NCBI RefSeq assembly: GCF_002970975.1
Contig: NZ_PNFA01000012.1
Location: 62,001-126,000, forward strand
From: Microbacterium halophytorum
Lineage (GTDB): Bacteria > Actinomycetota > Actinomycetes > Actinomycetales > Microbacteriaceae
DNA length: 64,000 nt
Reading direction: 5' to 3'
The translations under genes were made by a program, and so were the position numbers. The notes under the pieces were generated by a model that worked only from the letters and a program-made list of their open reading frames with translations, was not told the DNA's origin and did not search any database. Shown here piece by piece: positions 8,574 to 15,582 of the stretch; the stretch's first letter is position 1, and every line of letters starts with the position of its first letter.

Positions 8574-9570
8574 AGAGGTTCACCCCCAGCCCGATCGCGA
8601 CCGCCGAGAGGATCACGACGACGCTGATGCCCGCGATCACGCGCGTCGTGAACGTCGTGCGCAGCAGGGCCATCATCTTCACGTCGACGATGGGGCCGAC
8701 GAGGAGGAACGCGACGATCGAACCGGGCGAGAACGTCGCGGCGAACGACAGCGCGAAGAACGCGTCGACGTTCGAGCAGATCGCGACTGTGAGGGCGAGC
8801 AGCACCATCGCGACGATCGACAGGAGCGGGTTGGCCCCGATCGCGACGAGCGCGTCGCGCGGCACGAGCACCTGCACGGCCCCGGCGAGGGCCGAACCGA
8901 TCACGAGCGCCGGCATCACGGCGCGCAGCTCGACGACGAACTGCGCGAGCGAGCGGGAGGCCTTCGACCCACCGGCGTGAGACGCCGTCTCGCACGCCAG
9001 GGCGAAGCGCTCCGTCAGCAGCGAGCCGGGGTCGGGGTGGCGGCTGTAGAGCCAGGAGACGAGGTTGGCGATCAGGTAGCCGCCGACGAGGCGCGCGACG
9101 AGGATGCCGTCGTCGAAGCCGAACGCCTGGTGCGTCGTAATGATCACGATCGGGTTGACGATGGGCGCCGCGACGAGGAACGCGAGCGTGTCCGCCGGGC
9201 CGACGCCGCGCATCATCAGGCCGCGGGCGAACGGCACGTTGCCGCACTCGCAGACCGGCACGAACATCCCCACGAGCGAGAGCACGGCGCGGCGCGCCCA
9301 GGCGGCGCGCGGCAGGATGCGCTCGATCACGCCGACCGGCACCCACACCTGCACCGCGATCGAGAGCACGACGCCGAGCAGGACGAACGGGAGCGCCTCG
9401 ATCAGGACGCTCATCGACAGCGTCAGCGCGTCCTGCATCCGGGTCGGCAGCGGTGCGCTGTACAGCCCAGGCGCGAAGAGCGCGACGGCGCACAGCGCCG
9501 CGACGGCGGCGGCCCCGATGGCGGCGCGCGGCCACCGCAGGCCGGAGCGGTGCTCGGCGACCCGCGTCAC
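8566..9570 (-). CDS. YraQ/DUF318-family permease
   Basis: A 334-residue protein with about eight predicted transmembrane helices. The diagnostic motif MFVPVCECGNVPFARGLMMR lies at about 93-112, and a second half-repeat contains NPLLSIVAMVLLALTVAICSNVDAFFALSF. This is the permease family (COG0701) paired with TIGR03943 proteins. It starts 7 nt after the zur stop codon and overlaps its partner gene, so zur-permease-partner form one transcription unit. Transport of a metal or metal complex is suggested by context but not shown by sequence; related ArsP proteins export organoarsenicals. Confidence 0.82.
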   Translation of the reverse strand: MTRVAEHRSGLRWPRAAIGAAAVAALCAVALFAPGLYSAPLPTRMQDALTLSMSVLIEALPFVLLGVVLSIAVQVWVPVGVIERILPRAAWARRAVLSLVGMFVPVCECGNVPFARGLMMRGVGPADTLAFLVAAPIVNPIVIITTHQAFGFDDGILVARLVGGYLIANLVSWLYSRHPDPGSLLTERFALACETASHAGGSKASRSLAQFVVELRAVMPALVIGSALAGAVQVLVPRDALVAIGANPLLSIVAMVLLALTVAICSNVDAFFALSFAATFSPGSIVAFLLVGPIVDVKMMALLRTTFTTRVIAGISVVVILSAVAIGLGVNLFV

Positions 9571-9577
9571 GGGCGCC

Positions 9578-9985
9578 TCACGCTGTTGCGGCGCGCTCGG
9601 CCGTGCAGGCCGCGCACAGGCCGAAGATGTCGATGACGTGCTCCGCGTCGGTGAAGCCGTGCTCGGCGGCCGTGTCGCGCGCCCACCTCTCGACGGCCCT
9701 GGCCTCGATCTCGACGGCCGTGCCGCACGAGCGGCAGATCAGGTGGTGGTGGTGCCCGCTCGAGGCGCACGCGCGGTACAGAGCCTCGCCCTCCGGGCTC
9801 TGCAGCGAGTCGGCCTCGCCGCTGGCGGTCATGCCCGCGAGGGTGCGGTACACGGTCGCCAGCCCGATGCCGGTGTCGGCGTCGCGCAGCGACTGGTGCA
9901 GGGACTGCGCACTCACGAAGCCTTCGGCGTCGTCGAGCGCCTCGCGCACCCGCTCGCGCTGCCAGGTGTTCCGCTGCTGAGCCAT
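9578..9985 (-). CDS. zur: Fur-family zinc uptake regulator Zur
   Basis: A 135-residue Fur-family repressor. An N-terminal winged helix (TWQRERVREALDD; GIGLATVYRTLAGM at about 40-53) precedes a dimerisation domain with the metal motifs SGHHHHLICRSCG (about 75-87) and a C-terminal CAAC, which together make the structural zinc site. Location between znuBCA and zinc-linked genes supports Zur over Fur or PerR. TAAACT (9992-9997) sits 6 nt before the ATG at 9985, so the transcript is probably leaderless. It should bind the palindromes at znuC, znuA and rpmJ when zinc is plentiful. Confidence 0.9.
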   Translation of the reverse strand: MAQQRNTWQRERVREALDDAEGFVSAQSLHQSLRDADTGIGLATVYRTLAGMTASGEADSLQSPEGEALYRACASSGHHHHLICRSCGTAVEIEARAVERWARDTAAEHGFTDAEHVIDIFGLCAACTAERAATA

Positions 9986-9991
9986 GACAGG

Positions 9992-9997
9992 AGTTTA
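9992..9997 (-). promoter_or_regulatory. -10 element, leaderless promoter of zur
   Basis: TAAACT on the minus strand is followed by 6 nt and the zur ATG. No Zur-like palindrome overlaps it, so zur may be constitutive. Confidence 0.45.
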
Positions 9998-10079
9998 GGC
10001 CGTGAACCTCAGACCCGGGTCAGAGCGCGTGGCCGCGCTCGGGCGTAGGGGAGTTACCCGGCCCTAGGCCGAATCGCAC

Positions 10080-10117
10080 GGAATCTGCCTAGTCTCGGGG
10101 AATCTGCCTAATCTCGG
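10080..10117. repeat. Two tandem copies of a 19-bp unit upstream of zur
   Basis: GGAATCTGCCTAGTCTCGG (10080-10098) is followed at once by GGAATCTGCCTAATCTCGG (10099-10117), one base different. It lies between the znuB stop codon and the zur promoter. It could be a regulator site or a simple duplication. Confidence 0.8.
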
Positions 10118-10140
10118 GGCGGTGCATCCGGCCACGGCGG

Positions 10141-11049
10141 TCACGGGAGGGCCACCGCCTCCGTGTGCGGGATGTGCGCGTGGCGCTTCCGGATGGCGCG
10201 GCCGCGCTGCCAGGCGATCAGCCGGCAGACGACGTAGATGAGGAACGAGATCGTCGTGATGTACGGGCTCACCGGCAGGGTGCCCGCGATCGCGAGCATG
10301 ATGCCGCCAACCGCCGAGACGAAGCCGAACAGCGCCGAGAGCAGGGGCACCGAGAGCGGGCCGTGCGCGACCTTCATGGCGGCCGCCGCCGGGGTGACCA
10401 GCAGCGCCATCACGAGCAGCGCGCCGATGATGTGGACCGCGACCGCCACGACGAGGCCCATCAGCAGCATGAAGACCAGGCTGATCGCCGTCGACGGCAC
10501 GCCGCGGGCGGCCGCCGACGCGGGGTCGAGCGAGTCGAAGCGCAGCGGGTTCCAGACGAGCACGAGCGCGACGAGCACGATCACGGAGATGCCGATCAGC
10601 CAGCCGAGATCGGGGGTTGTGACCGACACGATCTGGCCGGTGAGCAGGCTGAAGCGGTTGGCGCTGCGGCCGTCGTAGAGCGACAGGCAGAGGATGCCGA
10701 TGCCCAGGCCGAACGGCATCAGCACGCCGACGATGGAGTTGCGGTCGCGCGCCTTCGAGCCGAGCAGGCCGATGATCATCGCCGCCGCGACGGCGCCGAC
10801 GAGGGAGCCGGCGACGACCGAGGCGCCCGCGAGAAGGGCGATCGCGGCGCCCGCGAACGAGAGCTCGCTGACGCCGTGCACTGCGAACGCCATGTCGCGC
10901 TGCATGATGAAGACGCCGATCAGGCCGCCGACGATGCCGAGCACACCGGCCGCGATGATCGCGTTCGAGACGAGCTGCAGCAGCGCGCCGTAGTTCTCGA
11001 ACGACAGGACGTCGCTCCATTCGAGCGAGGGCACGAGCCGGGGCATCAC
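10141..11049 (-). CDS. znuB: Zinc ABC transporter permease ZnuB
   Basis: A 302-residue integral membrane protein of the metal ABC-3 family, with eight or nine hydrophobic helices (for example GVLGIVGGLIGVFIMQRDMA and LIGISVIVLVALVLVWNPL). It forms the channel for zinc imported by ZnuA and driven by ZnuC. Its ATG overlaps the znuC stop codon (ATGA at 11046-11049), so translation is coupled. The C-terminal ~35 residues (RLIAWQRGRAIRKRHAHIPH) are basic and cytoplasmic. Zur regulation is implied by the sites before znuC. Manganese specificity cannot be strictly excluded, but the genomic setting favours zinc. Confidence 0.9.
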   Translation of the reverse strand: MMPRLVPSLEWSDVLSFENYGALLQLVSNAIIAAGVLGIVGGLIGVFIMQRDMAFAVHGVSELSFAGAAIALLAGASVVAGSLVGAVAAAMIIGLLGSKARDRNSIVGVLMPFGLGIGILCLSLYDGRSANRFSLLTGQIVSVTTPDLGWLIGISVIVLVALVLVWNPLRFDSLDPASAAARGVPSTAISLVFMLLMGLVVAVAVHIIGALLVMALLVTPAAAAMKVAHGPLSVPLLSALFGFVSAVGGIMLAIAGTLPVSPYITTISFLIYVVCRLIAWQRGRAIRKRHAHIPHTEAVALP

Positions 11050-11876
11050 GCCGCCTCCCCGTGGTTGTGCTCGGCCGCGAACTCGTGATCGTGGTGCGCA
11101 TCGGCATCCGGAACCCCGACGACCACCAGGCGGTCGCCCGCCTGCATGACGAAGACCGGGGCGCCGTACAGGTCTGTGAGCACGTCGCTGCGCAGCACCT
11201 CCTTCGGAGTGCCGAGCGTGAAGCGCCCGCCCGCGATGTAGAGGATGCGATCGACGTGGTCGAGGATCGGGTTCACATCGTGCGTGACGAACATCACGGC
11301 GGCGCCGCGCTCGGAGCGTTCGCGGTTGATGATGTTCGTCACGGCGCGCTGGTTGGCGAGGTCGAGGCTCGACAGCGGCTCGTCGCAGAGGAGCAGGTCG
11401 GGCGAATCGGCGAGCGCCTGCCCGATGCGGAGCCGCTGCTGCTCACCGCCCGAGAGGCGGCCGACCGGGTTATCGGCGTAGCCGGACGCACCGACCGCCT
11501 CGAGCAGTTCGTCGACCCGTTTGCGGCTGCCGCGGCGCGGGATCGGCAGGCCGAAGCGCGCCCCATCGAGGCCGAGAGCGACCAGGTCGCGGCCGCGCAT
11601 GCTCGTCTCGAGCTCGAACGGGCGCTGCTGCGGCACGTAGCCGACACGGGGGTTGCCGCGGCGTACGGGGGAGCCCGACACCCGAATCTCGCCCTCGCTG
11701 AGGCCCTGCAGGCCCAGGATCGCGCGCAGCAGCGTGGTCTTGCCCGAGCCGGACGGGCCGAGCACGGCGATGAACTCCCCCGGCTGCACCTGCAGGTCGA
11801 GCCCGCCCCAGAGCTCGCGGCCCCTGAGGCTCAGCCCCGCTCCGCGCACGTCGAGGACAGGGGAGGACTGGGGCAT
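11046..11876 (-). CDS. znuC: Zinc ABC transporter ATP-binding protein ZnuC
   Basis: A 276-residue ABC ATPase. Walker A GPSGSGKTT lies at about 40-48, Q-loop VGYVPQQRPF follows, the signature is RLSGGEQQRL, and Walker B is LLLCDEPLSSLD. A His/Asp-rich tail (DADAHHDHEFAAEHNHGEA) ends the protein and may sense or bind metal. The frame is open 43 codons upstream, but similarity begins at MPQSSP (11876), and a -10 TAGAAT lies 7 nt before that ATG, which decides the start. It is coupled to znuB by a 4-nt overlap. Two Zur-like palindromes cover its promoter, so it has its own regulated promoter separate from znuA. Confidence 0.9.
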   Translation of the reverse strand: MPQSSPVLDVRGAGLSLRGRELWGGLDLQVQPGEFIAVLGPSGSGKTTLLRAILGLQGLSEGEIRVSGSPVRRGNPRVGYVPQQRPFELETSMRGRDLVALGLDGARFGLPIPRRGSRKRVDELLEAVGASGYADNPVGRLSGGEQQRLRIGQALADSPDLLLCDEPLSSLDLANQRAVTNIINRERSERGAAVMFVTHDVNPILDHVDRILYIAGGRFTLGTPKEVLRSDVLTDLYGAPVFVMQAGDRLVVVGVPDADAHHDHEFAAEHNHGEAA

Positions 11877-11888
11877 GAGAACGATTCT
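11877..11888 (-). promoter_or_regulatory. Zur-box-like palindrome over the znuC -10 and start
   Basis: AGAA-CGA-TTCT (11878-11888) is a perfect palindrome directly next to the znuC ATG, and its minus-strand reading contains the -10 TAGAAT (11884-11889). Binding here would block transcription initiation. Confidence 0.55.
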
Positions 11889-11898
11889 AACTCTGCGT

Positions 11899-11915
11899 CT
11901 GAGAACAGTTTTCAG
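11899..11915 (-). promoter_or_regulatory. Zur-box-like operator upstream of znuC
   Basis: CTGAGAACAGTTTTCAG is a 17-bp near-perfect palindrome (one mismatch) located 23 bp before the znuC start, over the expected -35. Its form resembles actinobacterial Zur boxes. Confidence 0.65.
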
Positions 11916-11956
11916 CGGGCCCGACCAGCCGGCCGGGCCCGCTCGGTGCGACGGGG

Positions 11957-13033
11957 CTACTCGCCGAGCGCCGCGGCGAGCGCGTCGACGTTGGCCTGCA
12001 TCCAAGTGACGTAGTCGTCGCCGTCCGGGATCGTCTCGGTGAACTCGACGATCGGGACGCCGCCTGTCTCGGCCGCCTCGACGACGGCGTCGGTCTCGGG
12101 ACCGGCGGTCTGCGGGTTCACGACGAACACGTCGACCTCGCCGCCCTCGAGCGCGGTCGTCGCCTCGAGGAGCGTCGCGGGCGCGACCTCCTGGCCGTGC
12201 TCGACGGCCTCGGCGAAGCCCTCGGCCGTGACGTCCTCGAGCCCCGCGGCCGTCGTGAGGTAGCCGCCGACCGGCTCGGTGAACGCGACGGTCGCGCCGG
12301 CGTGGTCGGCCTCGATGTCGGCGAGACCGGCCTCGAGGCCCTCGAGCCGCTCGGTCAGGTCGGCCGCGTTCTGCGCGAAGGCGTCCGCCTCATCCGGGAT
12401 CAGCTCCGAGGCCTCGTCGGCGATCGCCTCGACGACGTGGATCATCGTGTGCGGGTCGTACCAGACGTGCTCGTTGAAGCCCTCGACGTGGTTGTGGCCG
12501 TCCTCGCCTTCGGCATGGTCATGCTCGGTTTCGTCGGCGTGCTCGGCCTCGGTGTGGCCATCGCCCTCGTCTTCGGCGTGGTCGTGCTCGGCCTCGCCCT
12601 CCGCGTGATCGTCGGCATCGGCCTCTTCGTCGGAGTGCTCGTGCCCGTCGACCTCGGCATCCGGATAGTCGTGGTTGTACTCGACCGCCATGACCGAGTG
12701 CTCGACCTCGCCCGCCTCGACGAGCTGCTCCATGTAGGCGTCGTAGCCGCCGCCGTTGAAGATCGCGAGGTCGGCCTCGGTGACGGCGAGCTGGTCCTGC
12801 GCAGTCGCCTCGTACTCGTGCGGGTCGACCGACGGCGAGTCCACGATCGCCGTGACGTCGGCCGCGTCGCCGAAGACGCTCGAGGCGAGGTCGGCGTAGA
12901 CGCTCGTCGACGCGACGACCGAGACCGAGCCGCCCTCCGCCGCGCCGGCATCGTCGCCGGATGCGGCACAGCCGGCGAGAGCGAGGCCGGCCACGGCGAC
13001 GAGCGAGAGAGCGGGGAGTGTGCGTCGGTTCAT
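11957..13033 (-). CDS. znuA: Zinc-binding lipoprotein ZnuA
   Basis: A 358-residue cluster A-I solute-binding protein that captures Zn2+ outside the cell for ZnuBC. The lipoprotein signal ends at LALAGC with Cys22 as lipid anchor. Ligand histidines appear in DPHEYEAT and in NEHVWYDPH. Between them lies a ~65-residue loop made almost only of His, Asp, Glu, Ala and Gly, the mark of zinc rather than manganese binders. The start MNRRTL is chosen because TATGAT (13041-13046) lies 7 nt upstream as a leaderless -10 and the signal peptide then has normal length. A Zur-like palindrome is 22 bp upstream. znuC follows after 80 bp. Confidence 0.92.
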   Translation of the reverse strand: MNRRTLPALSLVAVAGLALAGCAASGDDAGAAEGGSVSVVASTSVYADLASSVFGDAADVTAIVDSPSVDPHEYEATAQDQLAVTEADLAIFNGGGYDAYMEQLVEAGEVEHSVMAVEYNHDYPDAEVDGHEHSDEEADADDHAEGEAEHDHAEDEGDGHTEAEHADETEHDHAEGEDGHNHVEGFNEHVWYDPHTMIHVVEAIADEASELIPDEADAFAQNAADLTERLEGLEAGLADIEADHAGATVAFTEPVGGYLTTAAGLEDVTAEGFAEAVEHGQEVAPATLLEATTALEGGEVDVFVVNPQTAGPETDAVVEAAETGGVPIVEFTETIPDGDDYVTWMQANVDALAAALGE

Positions 13034-13040
13034 GGTGCCC

Positions 13041-13046
13041 ATCATA
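13041..13046 (-). promoter_or_regulatory. -10 element, leaderless promoter of znuA
   Basis: TATGAT on the minus strand is followed by 7 nt and the znuA ATG. The Zur-like palindrome at 13055-13067 sits just upstream, between the -35 and -10 positions. Confidence 0.5.
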
Positions 13047-13054
13047 TGCCTATC

Positions 13055-13067
13055 GATAATCGTTCTC
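13055..13067 (-). promoter_or_regulatory. Zur-box-like operator of znuA
   Basis: GATAATCGTTCTC is an imperfect palindrome (GATAA, 3 nt, TTCTC; one mismatch) in the znuA promoter. It matches the site between rpmJ and the CobW-like gene at 11 of 13 positions. Confidence 0.6.
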
Positions 13068-13118
13068 TTAATCATGCCTGGGAGCGGGTCCGCGGCCCGC
13101 TCTTGACGGGACTCGCCG

Positions 13119-13241
13119 TCAGCCCTGGCGCCCCTTGAAACGCGGGTTCTGCTTGTTGATGACGTAGACCCTTCCGCGCCTCCGCACGACCTGTGCACCC
13201 GGCTGATTCTTGAGCGACTTGATCGACGCGCGAACCTTCAT
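13119..13241 (-). CDS. rpmJ: 50S ribosomal protein L36, zinc-free type
   Basis: A 40-residue L36 read from the ATG at 13241 to TGA at 13119-13121. It starts [20 protein letters not shown] and ends with [11 protein letters not shown]. It lacks the Cys/Cys/Cys/His zinc knuckle of ordinary L36, so it is the zinc-independent paralog (YkgO-like). GAGAGGAG before the ATG is the ribosome-binding site. The Zur-like box at 13301-13313 lies about 60 bp upstream, shared with the divergent CobW-like gene, which fits expression only during zinc shortage. Confidence 0.93.
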   Translation of the reverse strand: MKVRASIKSLKNQPGAQVVRRRGRVYVINKQNPRFKGRQG

Positions 13242-13300
13242 GACGACTCCTCTCGGGCGGTCGATCCGGAGGGCTGTCGCCCCCGAGCGCCCAAATTAAC

Positions 13301-13313
13301 GATAATGGTTATC
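13301..13313. promoter_or_regulatory. Zur box between rpmJ and the CobW-like gene
   Basis: GATAATGGTTATC is a palindrome with perfect GATAA/TTATC arms around TGG, placed between two divergent genes. It is the best Zur-box candidate in the window and could repress both promoters (a possible -10 TAGTCT follows at 13316-13321 for the plus strand). Confidence 0.7.
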
Positions 13314-13355
13314 AATAGTCTAACGTAGAAGACCGCCTATTCGGAACGGATACCC

Positions 13356-14372
13356 ATGGACCCCGCAGCCGCAGACGTCATCGCCGTCGTCGGGACGTGC
13401 GCGCACGAGCGCGCCGCCTACGCCTCGCACTTCGCCACCCGGACCGACCGGACCCTGCACACGGCCGCCAGGGTCGCGCTGTCGCCCGACCCGGTCGACG
13501 AGGCCCTCGCCCTCGCACCCTGGAGCGGCGACCGCGGGGCCGTCATCGAGTTCCCCACAGCCACGATGCCGACCGCGATCATCGGCGCGTTCGCCGCTCC
13601 GGATGCGGCCGCACGGCTGACCGGCCTGATCTGCGTCGTCGATGCCATGCACCTCGTCGACGACCTCCGCCGTGAGGACTACGTGCTGCAGTCGGCTCCC
13701 GTCGGCCTCGTGCACCGCTCGCGGGCGCTCGTGACCGCCGCGCAGATCGAGTACGCCACGACGGTCGTGCTCGCCGGCTGGGAGCCGCTGTCGACGCCGG
13801 AGCTGTCGACCGCGATGGCGCTGCTCAGCGCGCTCGGCCCGAGGGCCCGCCTGCGCCTGCATCCGGCACCCGTCACCGCCCCGGAGGGGCCCGCTCCCCT
13901 CACGCCGGTGCAGGACCGCCCCGGATGGATCGCCGTGCTCAACGACGACCACGACCCCCACATGACCGACCCGCGCGTGCGATCGATGCGCTACCAGGCG
14001 GAGCGGCCGTTCCACCCGGGGCGACTGAGGCGGCTCCTCGATGGGGACCTCGAAGGAGAGGCGTTCGGCGTGGTGCTGCGCTCCGCCGGCTTCTGCCGCC
14101 TCGCGACGCGCCCCGGCGCGACAGCGCACTGGGAGCACGTGGGCAGCATGTTCTCGCTGCCGCCCGTCGGCACGGACGACGAGCTCGGGGACGACGACGA
14201 GCTGCTCACGGCGGGCGTCGACATCGCGCTCATCGGCCTCGACATCGACGTTCCGGCGCTCACCCGCGCCCTGGACGACGCCTGCCTGAGCGATGCCGAG
14301 CTCGCCGCCGGCCCCTCCGCGTGGGGTGCGTACGCCGACCCTTTCCCCGCCTGGAGCGAAGCGGGCGCCTAG
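13356..14372 (+). CDS. CobW/COG0523-like protein lacking a P-loop
   Basis: A 338-residue relative of the G3E GTPase family that includes zinc metallochaperones. The C-terminal CobW_C-like domain is clear (YQAERPFHPGRLRRLLDG, VVLRSAGFCRLATRP, HWEHVGSMFSL at about 205-275). The N-terminal half keeps strand patterns such as LTGLICVVDAMHLVDDL, but where a GxxGxGKT P-loop should be it reads VVGTCAHERAAY, and the CxCC metal motif is absent. GTP hydrolysis is therefore doubtful. It is divergent from rpmJ with a shared Zur-like box, so a zinc-starvation role is inferred; the biochemical activity is unknown. Confidence 0.78.
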   Translation: MDPAAADVIAVVGTCAHERAAYASHFATRTDRTLHTAARVALSPDPVDEALALAPWSGDRGAVIEFPTATMPTAIIGAFAAPDAAARLTGLICVVDAMHLVDDLRREDYVLQSAPVGLVHRSRALVTAAQIEYATTVVLAGWEPLSTPELSTAMALLSALGPRARLRLHPAPVTAPEGPAPLTPVQDRPGWIAVLNDDHDPHMTDPRVRSMRYQAERPFHPGRLRRLLDGDLEGEAFGVVLRSAGFCRLATRPGATAHWEHVGSMFSLPPVGTDDELGDDDELLTAGVDIALIGLDIDVPALTRALDDACLSDAELAAGPSAWGAYADPFPAWSEAGA

Positions 14373-14487
14373 GCGCCGGACGGATCGACACCGGTGCGCG
14401 CGAGGTCGGCGCCCGCCGACGCCGCGAGCGGCAGCCCGGATGCGGCGCTCGCTCCGGCCGGCGAACCCCGCCCCTCGGGGCGCCCGC

Positions 14488-14493
14488 TAGGCT
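14488..14493 (+). promoter_or_regulatory. -10 element, leaderless promoter of the 14500 gene
   Basis: TAGGCT is followed by 6 nt and the ATG at 14500. Confidence 0.5.
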
Positions 14494-14499
14494 CGCCGC

Positions 14500-15477
14500 A
14501 TGAGTCTCGGATGGGGAATCCTGGCCACAGGCGGCATCGCGCGCGCCTTCGCGAGCGACCTGAACACGGCGGGGCTGCGCATCGCGGCCGCCGGCTCGCG
14601 CCGGCAGGAATCGGCCGATCGCTTCGCCGCGGAGTTCGGCGCCCCGCATGCGCACGGCTCCTACGAAGCGCTCGTGGACGACCCGACGGTCGACATCGTC
14701 TACGTCGCGACGCCCCACCCGCAGCATGTCGAGGCCGCGACCCTCGCCCTCGAGGCGGGCAAGCACGTGCTCGTCGAGAAAGCCTTCACGGTCAACCGCG
14801 GCGAGGCCGAGCGGCTGCGCGCCCTCGCCGCGGAGCGCGGGCTCGTCGCCATGGAGGCGATGTGGACGCGCTACCTGCCGCACATGCGCCGCGCGCACGA
14901 GATCGTCGACGCGGGCACGCTCGGCGACATGCGGATGCTGACGGCCACGCACGCGCAGGCCCTCCCGACCGACCCGGCCCATCGCCTCAACGACCTCGCC
15001 CTCGGGGGCGGGGCGCTGCTCGATCTCGGCGTCTACCCCGTGTCGTTCGCGTGGGACTTCGCGGGCCGCCCGACGTCGGTGCAGGCGACGGCGCGGTTCG
15101 CCGAGACGGGCGCCGACACCGACGTCGCCGTCGTGATGTCGCACGAATCGGGCGCGATCTCGACGAGCGTCTCGACCTCGCGCGCGGCCGGCCTGAACAC
15201 GGCGCACATCCTGGGCACGACGGCGCGCATCGACATCGAGAGCTACTGGCTCGCGCAGGCGACGTTCACGGTGACGGCGACCGACGGCACGGTGCTCGAG
15301 CGCTTCGAGGAGCGCATCGACGGCCGCGGCATGCAGATGCAGGCGATCGCCGCCGAGCGAGCGGTCGCGGAGGGAGCCTCCTCCCCCGCCGAGCTCACGA
15401 TCGACGAGACCGTCGAGATCATGGGCACGCTCGACGAGATCCGCGCCCAGATCGGGCTCGCATACCCCGGGGAGTAG
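14500..15477 (+). CDS. Gfo/Idh/MocA-family oxidoreductase
   Basis: A 325-residue NAD(P)-dependent sugar-type dehydrogenase. The N-terminal Rossmann fold starts MSLGWGILATGGIARAFASD (the GxGxxA pattern is relaxed to ATGGIARAFA). The family's catalytic EKA motif appears as LVEKAFTVN at about 90 (EKP in most members), and the C-terminal beta-sheet domain has LGGGALLDLGVYPVSFAWDF. It resembles dihydrodiol or glucose-fructose oxidoreductase-like members. It is monocistronic with a leaderless start. The substrate cannot be named; it is separate from the five related genes in the right part of the window. Confidence 0.85.
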   Translation: MSLGWGILATGGIARAFASDLNTAGLRIAAAGSRRQESADRFAAEFGAPHAHGSYEALVDDPTVDIVYVATPHPQHVEAATLALEAGKHVLVEKAFTVNRGEAERLRALAAERGLVAMEAMWTRYLPHMRRAHEIVDAGTLGDMRMLTATHAQALPTDPAHRLNDLALGGGALLDLGVYPVSFAWDFAGRPTSVQATARFAETGADTDVAVVMSHESGAISTSVSTSRAAGLNTAHILGTTARIDIESYWLAQATFTVTATDGTVLERFEERIDGRGMQMQAIAAERAVAEGASSPAELTIDETVEIMGTLDEIRAQIGLAYPGE

Positions 15478-15518
15478 CGCCGCGCGACGGCGAGCGCCCA
15501 CCAAGCTCGGCCGTTCAC

Positions 15519-15567
15519 GTGCGACCTGTTGCGGGTGTCAGGTCGTAAAACCCACCCTTGGTCGCAC
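15519..15567. terminator. Inverted repeat between convergent genes
   Basis: GTGCGACC (15519-15526) pairs with GGTCGCAC (15560-15567), with a second short pairing GGGTG/CACCC inside. It lies between the convergent genes ending at 15477 and 15583, so a bidirectional terminator is likely; an intergenic repeat element is the alternative. Confidence 0.5.
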
Positions 15568-15582
15568 CTGAGCGGTGGGGCG

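Noticed and set aside
12440..12700. Apparent repeat array in the middle of znuA
   Set aside because: It is the low-complexity His/Asp/Glu loop of a zinc-binding protein, with no regular unit or spacers, so it is neither CRISPR nor a tandem array.
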